Of a DNA stretch of 64,000 bases, positions 1 through 9,498 are shown one piece after another. Made by a program: the position numbers and the translations under genes. Origin of the DNA: Plasmodiophora brassicae (Eukaryota; Endomyxa; Phytomyxea; Plasmodiophorida; Plasmodiophoridae); NCBI GenBank assembly GCA_039704465.1, contig JASFAU010000002.1:1550001-1614000 (forward strand), written 5' to 3'. Position 1 is the stretch's first letter; the number at the start of each line of letters is the position of its first letter. The notes below the pieces were generated by a model. The model was not told where the DNA came from and searched no databases. It saw nothing but the letters and a program-made list of their open reading frames with translations.

Positions 1-1331
1 ATCGTCCTGATCGGACGTTGACATCAGCAGCGTGTTGTCGAGGGAAAACACGAGCTTCCTGGCGATCATGTCGGTGAAGTTCCGATTGGGCATCTGAAGC
101 TCGGCGCGCAGAATCGTGGCGAGCGCCGAGCTGACGTCCTCGTGCAACTCCTCGTGGTCGGGATGCGCGATGACGTCGGGCGTCTCCAGCAGCGCCTTCA
201 GCTGCTCGACGGCCTGCGCAATCAGGGCGACATCGTTGACAACGAGCCGGGTGATGCCTTGTAGCATGGCGCGCCAGACGGGCTTGCACTTCCGCATCGA
301 CGAGTCGCTTCCAGGTCGTACCGCCGAGCGCATCAGTTTGAACAAGCACTGGAGCAGGTCGGCGGCCCGGTCGGGGACCGGAATTGCACACGATACCGTC
401 AGCCCGACACAGGCCACCATCATCGGGACCGTCAGGTGCCCCGACTGCGTTCGCAATGCGGACAGGTCGGACGGCAGGCCATCAATCTGTTCGGCGGCGC
501 CCTCGCCGTTGCCACTGCGAGTGAACCCCAGGACGTGCAGGCCCATCTGGTACAGGCGGCCGACGACCTTTGCATCCAGGATGTCGTCGCGAACCAGCTG
601 CAGCGAAATCGACGAGATCGCCAGCGTCTGCGTCGCCGTCCACCGTTCGTACGATCGCCGGGCGGGGCCACGTTCGCTTCGACTCGTCACCGACGCCTTC
701 AGTTTCGCGGCCAGCTCCACCTGCTGGATGCAGGCGGCCAGCGCCGCGAACAACAGCGGCCTCAGCGCAGGGCCGGCCCCGGACACCACCTGCCAGGCAA
801 GTTCAACACGACGATACGCAACGACGGCAGTGGCAGCGAGACTACCTGTTCGGACAGGGCCTCCAGGACGCCGTGCAGGATGGCGTGATGGTCGGCGGGT
901 GCCGCCAGGGCCGACTGCAGGGCGACCACAATGGCCTGGGCCGACGTCGGATGCGCCGTCTGCTGCGCGACCGATAAGCACAGGCGATAGACGGTGTGGG
1001 AATCCGGGGCTGGATTGTACAGCGCGATGGACGACAGGTAGGCGAGCACCGACGGCAGTAACGTGGCCCCTTGCGTCGCAGATAGGTCCGACAGCGCCAG
1101 CAGCGCGCCCTGCGACCGCTTATCGAGCGGTTGCGACCCGCACGTCTGCTCGTCGAGGCGCAGGTCAATCGACGCGCTGACGGCGTTCACGTACGGCGAC
1201 GCGTGGCGGAGCGGCGCCGACGGCAGCCGCGGGCACAGGTCGCACAGCCGCTCCGTGTGCACGACGTCGCCACCGCCCTGCGATATGCAGCTGGTCAGCA
1301 GGTTCAGCGCGCGCACGTACATGACCGTCAT
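1..1331 (-). CDS. Partial helical-repeat (HEAT/ARM-like) protein, function not recognised
   Basis: N-terminal part of a larger protein; the C-terminus lies beyond the left edge. Two exons (846-1331 and 1-789) join in frame across a 56-nt intron with gtag donor and cag acceptor (790-845). The joined frame is open for about 425 residues. It is rich in Leu, Ala and Val in amphipathic stretches, for example a segment around VLAYLSSIALYNPAPDS and a later ADLLQCLFKLMRSAV. That looks like an alpha-solenoid such as HEAT or ARM repeats. I could not place it in a named family; a karyopherin, a PI4K-alpha N-terminus or another solenoid would all fit. The start at 1331 is the first good Met after the GC-rich leader, but an upstream exon is possible. 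The long plus-strand frame over the same bases is a GC-driven shadow. Confidence 0.6.
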
Positions 1332-1676
1332 CGTCCTGCGCCGCGCGCTCCCAGTGCGCGCCCCGCGACAGACGCCAACTACACGGCGCGCGCTCCCGCC
1401 CGGCCGAACAGGCACCCGGTGGGCAGCCTGCACCCACACACGAAACCCCCCGGGCCCCGGCCCGCCCCAAAAAAAGCACCGGGCCAGCACCGTTTTTGTT
1501 TTGCGTCCACAGGAGCAGTCGCCGACTGCTCCGGCGACGAGCTGCTCCCGGCGATCGTCGCTCTAAACCGCCTACACTGCCGCGATACTGGAGCAATACA
1601 TTGCAGGATTGGTTGCCGAACGTTGACGGCGGATCAGTTTTCAGGTTGTGCACACGGCGCTGTTAGCAGGGCAGGA

Positions 1677-3405
1677 TCAGGGGGTGTAGGGACGGAAGGC
1701 GTCGGCGATGGCGATGACGGAGCCGGCGAAGGCGAGGGACGCGACCGCTAGCGTGGGCGACGCGTACTTGGGGAAGAACCGCAGCGTGCCGATGAGCGAT
1801 GCGATGATGTCCAGGGCGAACAGGCGGGCGCAGATGTTGGTCGAGGACGGGCGGAATCGGTGCAGGGCGCGACCGATTGAGTCGAGCAGGATGAACACGC
1901 CAGTGGATAGCGACATGAGCACAACCGACCTGAACGACGACGGCGCCCCGGACGACGCCGACGCGATCTGGATTCGCAATGGAGCGCTGACGCCGAGGAC
2001 GGCAGCGCCCAGAATCGGCACCTGGCAGACGAACATCTATGGACGGTGACATTGGTCGGTGCCCTCAGACGCACAGAGCGACCCGCGGTTGCCCGACCTT
2101 GCGAGTGAACCAGTTACGACGTAGGGCGTGCATAGGATGGGCATGGCCGCGCTGCCCGGTCAGGAACATGACCACGAGGGACATGACGAGAAGGAACCCG
2201 GCGATCATGGTGACCACGTACGACAGCGTCATGGTGTCTGGCGGGTCCACCGACAACAGCGACAGGACGGCTTGCCCGACAAAGATCAGGACGAAGCGAT
2301 TGTGGCGCTCGGCGACATGCGAATCGTCTGACACAGATGCCTAGGTCGTCAGCAAGGTCGGCGACGTCCCCAGGCGCAGTAGGTGCGTGTCGACCTAGGC
2401 GTAAATGGGTCGCGCGGAACAGGGACGGCAGGTTGGCGCGGAAGAAGATCAGAGGGACCTGGGCCATCCAGAACCCCAGAATGGCGTAATCAGGGACCGG
2501 GCCCCTACAAAGCGGGTTCAGCGGTCGTGTTGCAATCGCCGTCGCCACGCGAGCCAACCTACCAGGCGACGATCCCCCATGCACACGCCTCGACGATGGC
2601 AACAATAGACCAAAGCAGGGCGAGGGCCTGCGGACTGCCTTCCATCTTGCCGACATCAGGTAGTCGTTTGCCGAACAATGCCACCGGCAGATACAACAGT
2701 AACAGGCCAATGCGGGTCACGGTGACCGCCATTGAAAACTGGCGCCGGCCATCCCACCCCAACCTCGTGAACATCCCCATGCCAACACACCCGAACAGGT
2801 AGACGAACAGCGCTAGGCTCGTGTAGCAGTCATGACCTCGTTCGAACCTGCTGGCGCATGTTAGTACGTATATCGGGCGCTTCCCGGAACTGGACGTCGA
2901 CGCGCGCGGGGCCCACCTCGTGAACCAGAATGTACAGTCGGACCATGCCCAATACAGGAACATGACGAAGATGAAGACCAGCCACTCGGCGTACCTGCAG
3001 GTGGCATGGTTGGGCGACAGCCGCCAGCCTGTGTAAGCAGGTAACGTGCGCATGGATTACTCACCGATCATGGAGTTGATTGCGCAGGAACTGGTCGGTC
3101 AGGCCGGCGATCCCCACGAAGATCAAGTCAAGCGCGACCTCGGACCAGTTCGGCAGGACACGCGTCCCGGGCGGACGAAGTCGAGGCAACTGAAACAGGG
3201 AATACGGCGCCTCGACAACGTCTGCGTCCGGCGCCGACGGCGGTGGCCCCATCGTGACCTCGCGCGCGGCCGCACCATGGCCCGCCTCGCCCAGCAACGG
3301 CGTCTGCGGCTGCTCCGCCCCGAACCAGACGTGCATGCCCCTCAACTTTGTTGAATCTGCAACTGCGGATGAAACGGCCCCGCACCGGTCCGGGGTGACG
3401 TCCAT
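1677..3405 (-). CDS. LtrA-like (low temperature requirement A) multi-pass membrane protein
   Basis: Six exons: 3065-3405, 2917-2994, 2563-2847, 2395-2504, 2098-2327 and 1677-2036. All junctions are GT-AG and the total length is an exact codon multiple (467 aa). One intron carries a perfect tactaac branch sequence. The protein opens with a hydrophilic stretch followed by NWSEVALDLIFVGIAGLTD, which matches the start of the bacterial LtrA family (typically W-E-L-F-DL-FV). An AEWLVFIFVMFLYWAWSDC segment and roughly eight further membrane spans follow. In bacteria the family was named from a Listeria cold-growth mutant and its biochemical role is unsettled, so only a membrane protein of unknown substrate can be claimed here. 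It is divergent from VID27, with a perfect hairpin between them. A later Met (MHVWFG) could be the true start. Confidence 0.75.
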
Positions 3406-3430
3406 GGGCAGTCAGTCGTCCGGCAGCGGG

Positions 3431-3467
3431 CCACATAAAGTACGTCCTGGAGACGTACTTTATGTGG
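3431..3467. repeat. Perfect 16-bp inverted repeat in a divergent promoter region
   Basis: Arms CCACATAAAGTACGTC and its exact complement are separated by the 5-nt loop ctgga. It lies 26 bp upstream of the LtrA-like start and about 157 bp upstream of the VID27 ATG. It could be a dimeric transcription-factor site for a bidirectional promoter or a structured leader element. No tandem copies were noticed. Confidence 0.9.
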
Positions 3468-3623
3468 CGATAGGCAGCCACGGAGTTTTTCCCAGTGGCG
3501 CCGTTGGTGGGCGCAGGTCAGCCTCCCCAGTCGGACGTCGTCGCCGCACACAACCCTAAAGCGTTGTCGCGTGTCGACGGCAAAAGCGTCCACTGGTTCG
3601 GTGTTCTATTTTAACAGATCACG

Positions 3624-5324
3624 ATGCTGTCCTGGGCGTCGTCGCTGTTCGGCGGCGGCGGAGGCGCGAGTCAGGATACGGGGGCCGGTGCCGGCGACGT
3701 GCGCGACGAACCGCGTGCGCCGCCGGATCCGAAGGCGGCGTCGGCGCGCGGCCGTCTGGAACGATATGACCCGGCGTCGGGCACGTTCTCACCGGTCCTC
3801 GACTCGGCCCAGGTGTCCATGTTCCGCACCGACCCGGCCGGCAGCCCGTTCGCGTACACGTTCGTCGTCGCCGACGACAAGGGCGCCGTCCAGGTGTCAC
3901 AGGCCGTCGACCATGGCATGCAGGTCCAGTTCAATCGGAACGCGCACTCCATGGTCTGGGTCCTGTCGCTCGGCGCGCCCGACGACCTCGACGCCGACCT
4001 CGTGTCGCTGTCGTTCGTGTTCGCCGACCCGTCCGAAGAGGACAAATTCAAGATGGCGATCGCCACGCGCCTCTACGAGGCATCGCGGCAGGAGAGCTTC
4101 GAGAAGACGGTGAAGTCGGCCGACTCGGCCTGGGTCCTCAATGCCAACGCCGACGTCGACGACACGTTGCCGCCTGGCGAACCGATGGAGTTCGACAGCG
4201 ACTGGGGGTCGAACGACGACGACGACGACGATGACGACGCCGGGCAGCAGCAGGACGCCGACGAGTCCCGGCGTGTGATGGTGACGCCGCCCAGGGCGCG
4301 CGACGACCGACGATCGTCGGTGTTCATGAAGAACTCGCAGCTGGCCGTCGGCATGGGCAGCGACAGGAGTTTCGTCGTTCGCGGGTCGGACGTCGGCGTG
4401 TTCAAGCACGGCCGCGATGGCATGCAGTACATGGCGTCCATCGATCAAGTACGCGGCAGCGACGGCAGCGTGTTCTCCCCGACCAAGGTCATGCTGCACG
4501 ACCGCGATAGGAAGATGCTGATGCTGCGGGCGGATCGCGACAACTCCATCGTCGAGTACGACCTGGAGACGCAGCAGATCGTCCAGGAGTACAACGCCGG
4601 CGACGACAACAAGATCCGCGACATCGGCCCCGAGTCGCGGTTCGCGCAGATGACGGGCACCGAAATGATCACGGGCCTGAACCGCAACTCGCTGTTCGCC
4701 ATGGACCCGCGTATCAACGCGACCAACAAGGTTGTCCAGGACTTCACGTACACGGCCAACCCGCACATGTCGTGCGTCTCGTCGACCGGGGCCTCCCAGT
4801 ACGCCGTCGGCAGCGACAAGGGCGAGATTCGCATGTTCTCCGCCATCGGCAAGCGCGCCAAGACGCTGCTGCCGGGCCTCGGCCACGCCATCACGGCCGT
4901 CGATGTGTCTGCGGATGGCCAGTGGTTGCTGGCGACCACCGACCGCTACATCATGCTGGTGTCGACCCTGCTGGACGACGGGCGCACCGGGTTCCAGGTC
5001 TCCATGGGCAAGAGCAAACCCGTTCCGATCAAGCTCCAGCTGAGCCCGCAGGACCTCGTCAAGCACGGCATTCGCGAGGTGCGCTTCCGTCGCGCCACCT
5101 TCGACATGCCTGGCGACAGCAAGGAGCAGTTCATCGTGTCGGCCACCGGCAACCTGCTGGTCACCTGGAAGATGAAGGACGTGCAGCGCGGCCGCCTCAA
5201 CGACTACACCGTCAAGGTCTACGACGAGAGCGTCGTGGCCGACCAGTTCCGGTACGGGCACTCGGACGTCGTTGTCGCCCTGCCCGACGACGTCAAACGC
5301 GCACGGTTCCGCAACAGGAAGTGA
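3624..5324 (+). CDS. VID27: VID27-like cytoplasmic protein
   Basis: A 566-aa single-exon protein. The N-terminal half (roughly residues 40-170) reads like the small PH-like domain of VID27. A run of about nine Asp follows near residues 194-203. The C-terminal half holds the WD40-like propeller with family-typical text such as LMLRADRDNSIVEYDLETQ, an FTYTANPHMSCVS block and a closing VSATGNLLVTWKMKDV. In yeast, Vid27 is linked to vacuole import and degradation of gluconeogenic enzymes; its molecular activity is not established. The length is shorter than fungal VID27 (about 780 aa), as seen in many non-fungal homologues. The start is the first Met of the open frame and follows an AT-rich ctattttaacag stretch. 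The minus-strand 454-aa frame across it is a shadow. Confidence 0.9.
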   Translation: MLSWASSLFGGGGGASQDTGAGAGDVRDEPRAPPDPKAASARGRLERYDPASGTFSPVLDSAQVSMFRTDPAGSPFAYTFVVADDKGAVQVSQAVDHGMQVQFNRNAHSMVWVLSLGAPDDLDADLVSLSFVFADPSEEDKFKMAIATRLYEASRQESFEKTVKSADSAWVLNANADVDDTLPPGEPMEFDSDWGSNDDDDDDDDAGQQQDADESRRVMVTPPRARDDRRSSVFMKNSQLAVGMGSDRSFVVRGSDVGVFKHGRDGMQYMASIDQVRGSDGSVFSPTKVMLHDRDRKMLMLRADRDNSIVEYDLETQQIVQEYNAGDDNKIRDIGPESRFAQMTGTEMITGLNRNSLFAMDPRINATNKVVQDFTYTANPHMSCVSSTGASQYAVGSDKGEIRMFSAIGKRAKTLLPGLGHAITAVDVSADGQWLLATTDRYIMLVSTLLDDGRTGFQVSMGKSKPVPIKLQLSPQDLVKHGIREVRFRRATFDMPGDSKEQFIVSATGNLLVTWKMKDVQRGRLNDYTVKVYDESVVADQFRYGHSDVVVALPDDVKRARFRNRK

Positions 5325-5632
5325 CCTGCCTATCTACCTATGTATCGATCTATAAGCGTGCACCGTTAAATAAACTGCTTCATCGTTCACACGTCGGTGC
5401 GCGTTGCTGCTGGAACTGGCTATGTAATCAGTTTAGCCTGCGTTTACTTGACTCTACACACTATGGCACACGTCGTGGGGGAGCGCGTCCTCCTCGAGGG
5501 CCCAAGTCACTGCCGAGATCGGGGCTGATCGGGCGCAGCTGGACATTTGTGGTTCGATGTGCGGGCGGACCACACAGCCAGCATAGTGCCCGGCAGTGAC
5601 GAGAGGCCCCGAGAGGCGCGCGTGAGACCACG
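5325..5632. other. Intergenic, convergent 3' ends
   Basis: Gap between the 3' ends of VID27 and the first carboxypeptidase gene. A taaataaac tract about 45 bp after the VID27 stop could act as a polyadenylation signal. Nothing else was seen. Confidence 0.5.
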
Positions 5633-7030
5633 TCACGCGCTGCCCGCGATCGGCTCGTCGTTCAGGAATCGGCCAATGAGTTCGAACGCGTGCAGCGGCT
5701 GATCTGCGAACACGGCAACGTTAATCGACGTGCAGACGCGGCGTATGACAGCGGTTCGCCAAGTTACCCGCTGGGACCATATGGCCGGCGCCAAGCACGA
5801 GCACATGCGTCAGCGTCAGCGCGCTGCGCACGAAGCCGGCGACGGCGCCGTCCACCGTCCACGTCACCGTGTCGGCGCTCAGGTAGGCGTCGCGCCCCTC
5901 CCACTTCAGGTGGTTCTCCAGCATGGACGCCACGCCCGCGTAGCTCGTGATCCAGTCGTACTGCCCGTTGAAGAGCAGCACGCGCGTGCCGTTGCTGAGC
6001 ACGTCGCGCAGGTACTCCAACGACGACACCATGTCGTCGCCGCGCAGCGCCTGGAACACCTTGACGCCGTCGTCGGCGTTCCACACGCGGTCGCCGGCGT
6101 GGAGCGCCCTGCGAACCTCGGGCAGCGCAAGCCAGAGGTCGAACTCCTTCGGGTCGTCGGCCGTCCCGCTAAAGTCGCGCACGTCGTAGGGCGAGAAGTT
6201 CCCGCCGCTGCCGTAGATGAAGTCGGCGGCCTCGTCCCAGACCTGCGTCGCCCGGAGCATCTCGCCCTGCTTCATCAGCGTCATGACCTCGTCCATGAGC
6301 AGGTCGGCCTGACGTTTCTGCTCGTCCGACAGGAGCCCATGACGCGCGGCGTCCTGCGTGTAGTGCGGCACCTGGGCCTCCGGGTGCGTCCACGCGCCGC
6401 AGACAGCGATCCCCGCGAGCCTGGGCATCGACCCCGGTGCCGAGTTGATGATGCGATGGGCGATGGCCGGGATGTACTTGCCGGCATAGCTTTCCCCGGT
6501 CAGGTACAGGTCGCAGGACCTGTACTGCGGGTACTGCTCGTAGAAGCCGGCCAGGAACGACATGAAGTCGCGCGCGCCCTGCGCGTCGTTCCGAACGTAC
6601 CGGTTCGCGTCGTTCGTGTACGAGAACCCGGTCCCGACCGGGAAGTCCACGAACATCAGGTGCGCGTGTCTGTGCCATGAGAACGGGTTCGCATATAGCT
6701 GGAGTTTCTCGTCGACCTTGTACGGGCCGACCTCGGCGAACAGCCTGATTGGATGCATGGTAAGCAACCGGGAGACGGCATCGTCACCTGCGCGGGCGGT
6801 TCGTACCCGAACAGCGAGCTGGCGCCCGGGCCACCCTGTAGCCATATGACCAGCGGGGCGTCGCTAACGTCGTCGGTGTCGGCGCAGTTGAAGAGCCAAA
6901 AGAACAGGTTCGAGTCGGTGGCCTGTTCGACGGTGACGAACCCGGCGTACTGCGTCTCGTCGACCGGGCCATAGCCGGGAAGGTATGTTACAAGGCCGCT
7001 CTTAGGCGTCTCGGTCGCCGCCGCGCTCAT
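5633..7030 (-). CDS. Serine carboxypeptidase, family S10 (copy A)
   Basis: Three exons (6807-7030, 5768-6744, 5633-5703) with 62- and 64-nt introns. It is an alpha/beta-hydrolase peptidase that removes C-terminal residues at acidic pH. Visible family blocks are LVIWLQGGPGASS (oxyanion region), VDFPVGTGFSY, the nucleophile motif LTGESYAGKYIP, the Asp region LFNGQYDWI and the His region GAGHMVPADQP. The last appears only after the final splice, which validates that intron. The enzyme looks complete (about 420 aa). Unlike most S10 enzymes it has no obvious N-terminal signal peptide: the exon opens MSAAATETPKSG. A possible upstream Met (7072) adds a short moderately hydrophobic stretch but not a convincing signal. 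It is divergently paired with copy B. Confidence 0.93.
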
Positions 7031-7741
7031 TATGGTGGGTCCAGCCTTCAATATTAGGTGCACTAGGGGCACTATAATCCGCTAATATATATGTGTGTCT
7101 GGCACGTGGCCGATGTTCAACGGGCAGGTGCTGGCCACGAGTCAGCCGCGCACGCACGCGCGCACCAGGTGACGTCAACCGGGTCAGGCAGTCGGCCGTT
7201 CGACAACGTGTGGACGATTGGCGCCCCCGAGCACGTAGACCGTACCCCTGTGTACTACCCCATGAGTACCGCGAGCCTGTGACGGTGCGGAACATTCTTG
7301 CGATTTCGGGGCGCTGCTGGCGCGTGGCGCCGCCCGCCAGCAGCATCAACATCGCATTGCACCGTTAACGACATACTACTTCCTGGTTTGGCGTCGACCA
7401 ATTGTGCGCAACGCGTGCGAAACCAAATGACGGCACGGGAAGGTTGCACAGTACGACGTAGTACGAATACAGCTACGGTACCTACAGGTCGTCCGTCATA
7501 CGTGGCACTGTGCGACGCGACGCACCGTAAGTTCGACACGGTGGGGCGCGGCCTCCCACTCTGTCACGGACATTCTGGAAAACTGCGTGACTAGGTGGTG
7601 GTGGAATCGTCGGACGGACGCACCGTTCATTTTGGATAGCGGCCTGCTTCCCTCGACATCTCGCCAAGTGCGGCGACGACGCTTCGTGGGGCACGCGGGA
7701 CCCGCCCATCGTTTGATGTATACTGGGATTATCAGGCAGAG
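7031..7741. other. Divergent intergenic region between two carboxypeptidases
   Basis: The 711 bp between the two start codons should hold both promoters. A ctaatatatatgtg stretch about 50 bp upstream of copy A is TATA-like. I see no supported coding region; the short frames here lack codon bias or homology that I can recognise. Confidence 0.5.
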
Positions 7742-9220
7742 ATGCCAGGAACGAGCAACGTGGAGAGGCGCAGCGGGTTGGTCCGCGACCTGCCTGGATT
7801 CGGCGCGGTCGACGAGGTCCAGTACGCCGGGTTCATCGATGTCGACCAGGAGACGGACGCCGCCCTGTTCTTCTGGATGTTCGAGTCGAGCGAATGCGCA
7901 AACGGTGTCCCGATTGGCGACCTGCCGCTGGTGATCTGGTTGCAGGGAGGCCCAGGGTCGTCGTCGTTGTACGGGTACGTCGTGCCGTTCTTATTTTAGG
8001 CCTGCGGGCGGACCTTTTTTGCCGCCCGCCCGCGATCCCTTTTTCGTCGACTTTGCCATGCGCCATTTGTGATTCTTATACCGGGCCCTGCTGGCAGGTT
8101 GTTCGCCGAGATCGGTCCGTACTTTGTCGACGAAACCCTGCGACTGGAGCGGAACCCGTATTCCTGGCACAAGCACGCGCACCTCATGTTTGTGGATTAC
8201 CCGGTCGGGACTGGGTTCTCCTATACGAGCGATCCGTCGCGATACGTACGCAACGACATGCAGGGCGCCGACGATTTCATGACGTTTCTGCGGGGGTTCT
8301 ATGAGCAGCACCCTCGGTACAGGTCGTGCGATTTGTATCTGACTGGAGAGAGCTATGCTGGCAAATACATCCCGGCGATTGCCCACCGGGTTATCAATTC
8401 AACCTGTGGCACCGTGCCTCGACTGGGCGGCATCGCCATCTGTGGCGCATGGACGCATCCAGAGGCACAGGTGCCACATTACTCGCCCGATGCTGCCCGA
8501 CATGGACTCCTGTCTACCGAGCAACAGCGCACCGCGGACCGAATGATGCACGAGGTCATGTGTTTGATGCAGAAGGGCGAGATGCTCAAGGCGACGCAGC
8601 TGTGGGACGAGGCCGCCGACTTCATCTATGGCAGCGGAGGCAACTTCTCACCGTACGACGTTCGCGATTTCAGCGGCACGGCTGACGACCCGCAAGACTT
8701 TGACCGATGGCTGGCGCTTCCCGAGGTTCGCCAGGCTCTTCACGCTGGCGATCGAGTCTGGAACGAGGACGACGGCGTTGCCGTGTTCGAGGCGCTTCGC
8801 GAGGACGACATGGTATCTTCGCTGGAGTACCTGCAGGATGTGCTGATGAACAACACGCGTGTGCTCCTATTCAATGGTCAGTACGACTGGGTCACCAATT
8901 ATTCCGGCGTGAAGGCGATGCTGGAGAAGCACCTGCAATGGGATGGACGCGAGGCCTACCTGACTGCCGAACAATTGGTCTGGACCGTGGACGGCACTGT
9001 CGCTGGTTACGTTCGCAAAGCCGACCTGCTCACGCACGTGCTCGTTCTGGGAGCTGGCCACATGGTCCCAGCAGGTAACGCGCCGTTTGCTCCACTTGGC
9101 GATGTCGTCTGACAGCGCCGTTGCTGTATAGATCAGCCGGAGCACGCGTTCGACTTGATCGCCCGCTTCGTCAACGACAAACCTGTCGTTGACGACGGGG
9201 CATCCGTTCTCGCCGCCTGA
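7742..9220 (+). CDS. Serine carboxypeptidase, family S10 (copy B)
   Basis: Exons 7742-7974, 8098-9074 and 9132-9220. Both introns sit at exactly the positions and phases used in copy A (after the SSLYG glycine, and inside the Asp codon of the final GHMVPADQP block). The two genes are therefore an inverted duplicate. Catalytic blocks visible are VIWLQGGPGSSS, VDYPVGTGFSY, LTGESYAGKYIP, LFNGQYDWV and GAGHMVPADQP. Like copy A it begins without a clear signal peptide (MPGTSNVERRSG). The first intron is 123 nt, twice that of copy A. The extra part contains a GC-rich stem, GCGGGCGG/CCGCCCGC, flanking a T tract. Likely a vacuolar or secreted-type peptidase by family; location is not shown by the sequence. 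Confidence 0.93.
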
Positions 9221-9498
9221 CGTCGCCGACCTGTCGACACCCGCCTGTAATAAACCGGGGGTTCACCACCACTAGCGACGCTTGCGCTGGGGGAATGGGC
9301 CCACGTGGTCTGCCAGAAAGCAACACCGGCGTTCGGCAATGACATGCAACGGCCAATCGTGCAGCAGAACGCCGTCAGGGCCACGGACGGAATGATGCAG
9401 TGTCGGCGCGGCTGTGACAAAACGGGGCAGTGTGAGTGTCGGCGGACGGCGCGCGACGTCGTCGACGTGTTACATTTTGGTCAGTGCTGCGCCCGTCG

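Noticed and set aside
116..1180. 354-codon plus-strand frame at the left edge
   Set aside because: Cys/Arg/Ser-rich antisense frame; the minus strand gives a coherent two-exon helical protein.
3897..5261. 454-codon open frame on the minus strand across VID27
   Set aside because: Antisense shadow of a GC-rich coding exon; its composition (runs of Val, Arg, His, Asp) mirrors VID27 codons and no motif is visible.
8004..8029. Bacterial-type rho-independent terminator
   Set aside because: The GC stem has its T-tract in the loop, not after the stem, and lies inside an intron of a eukaryotic gene.
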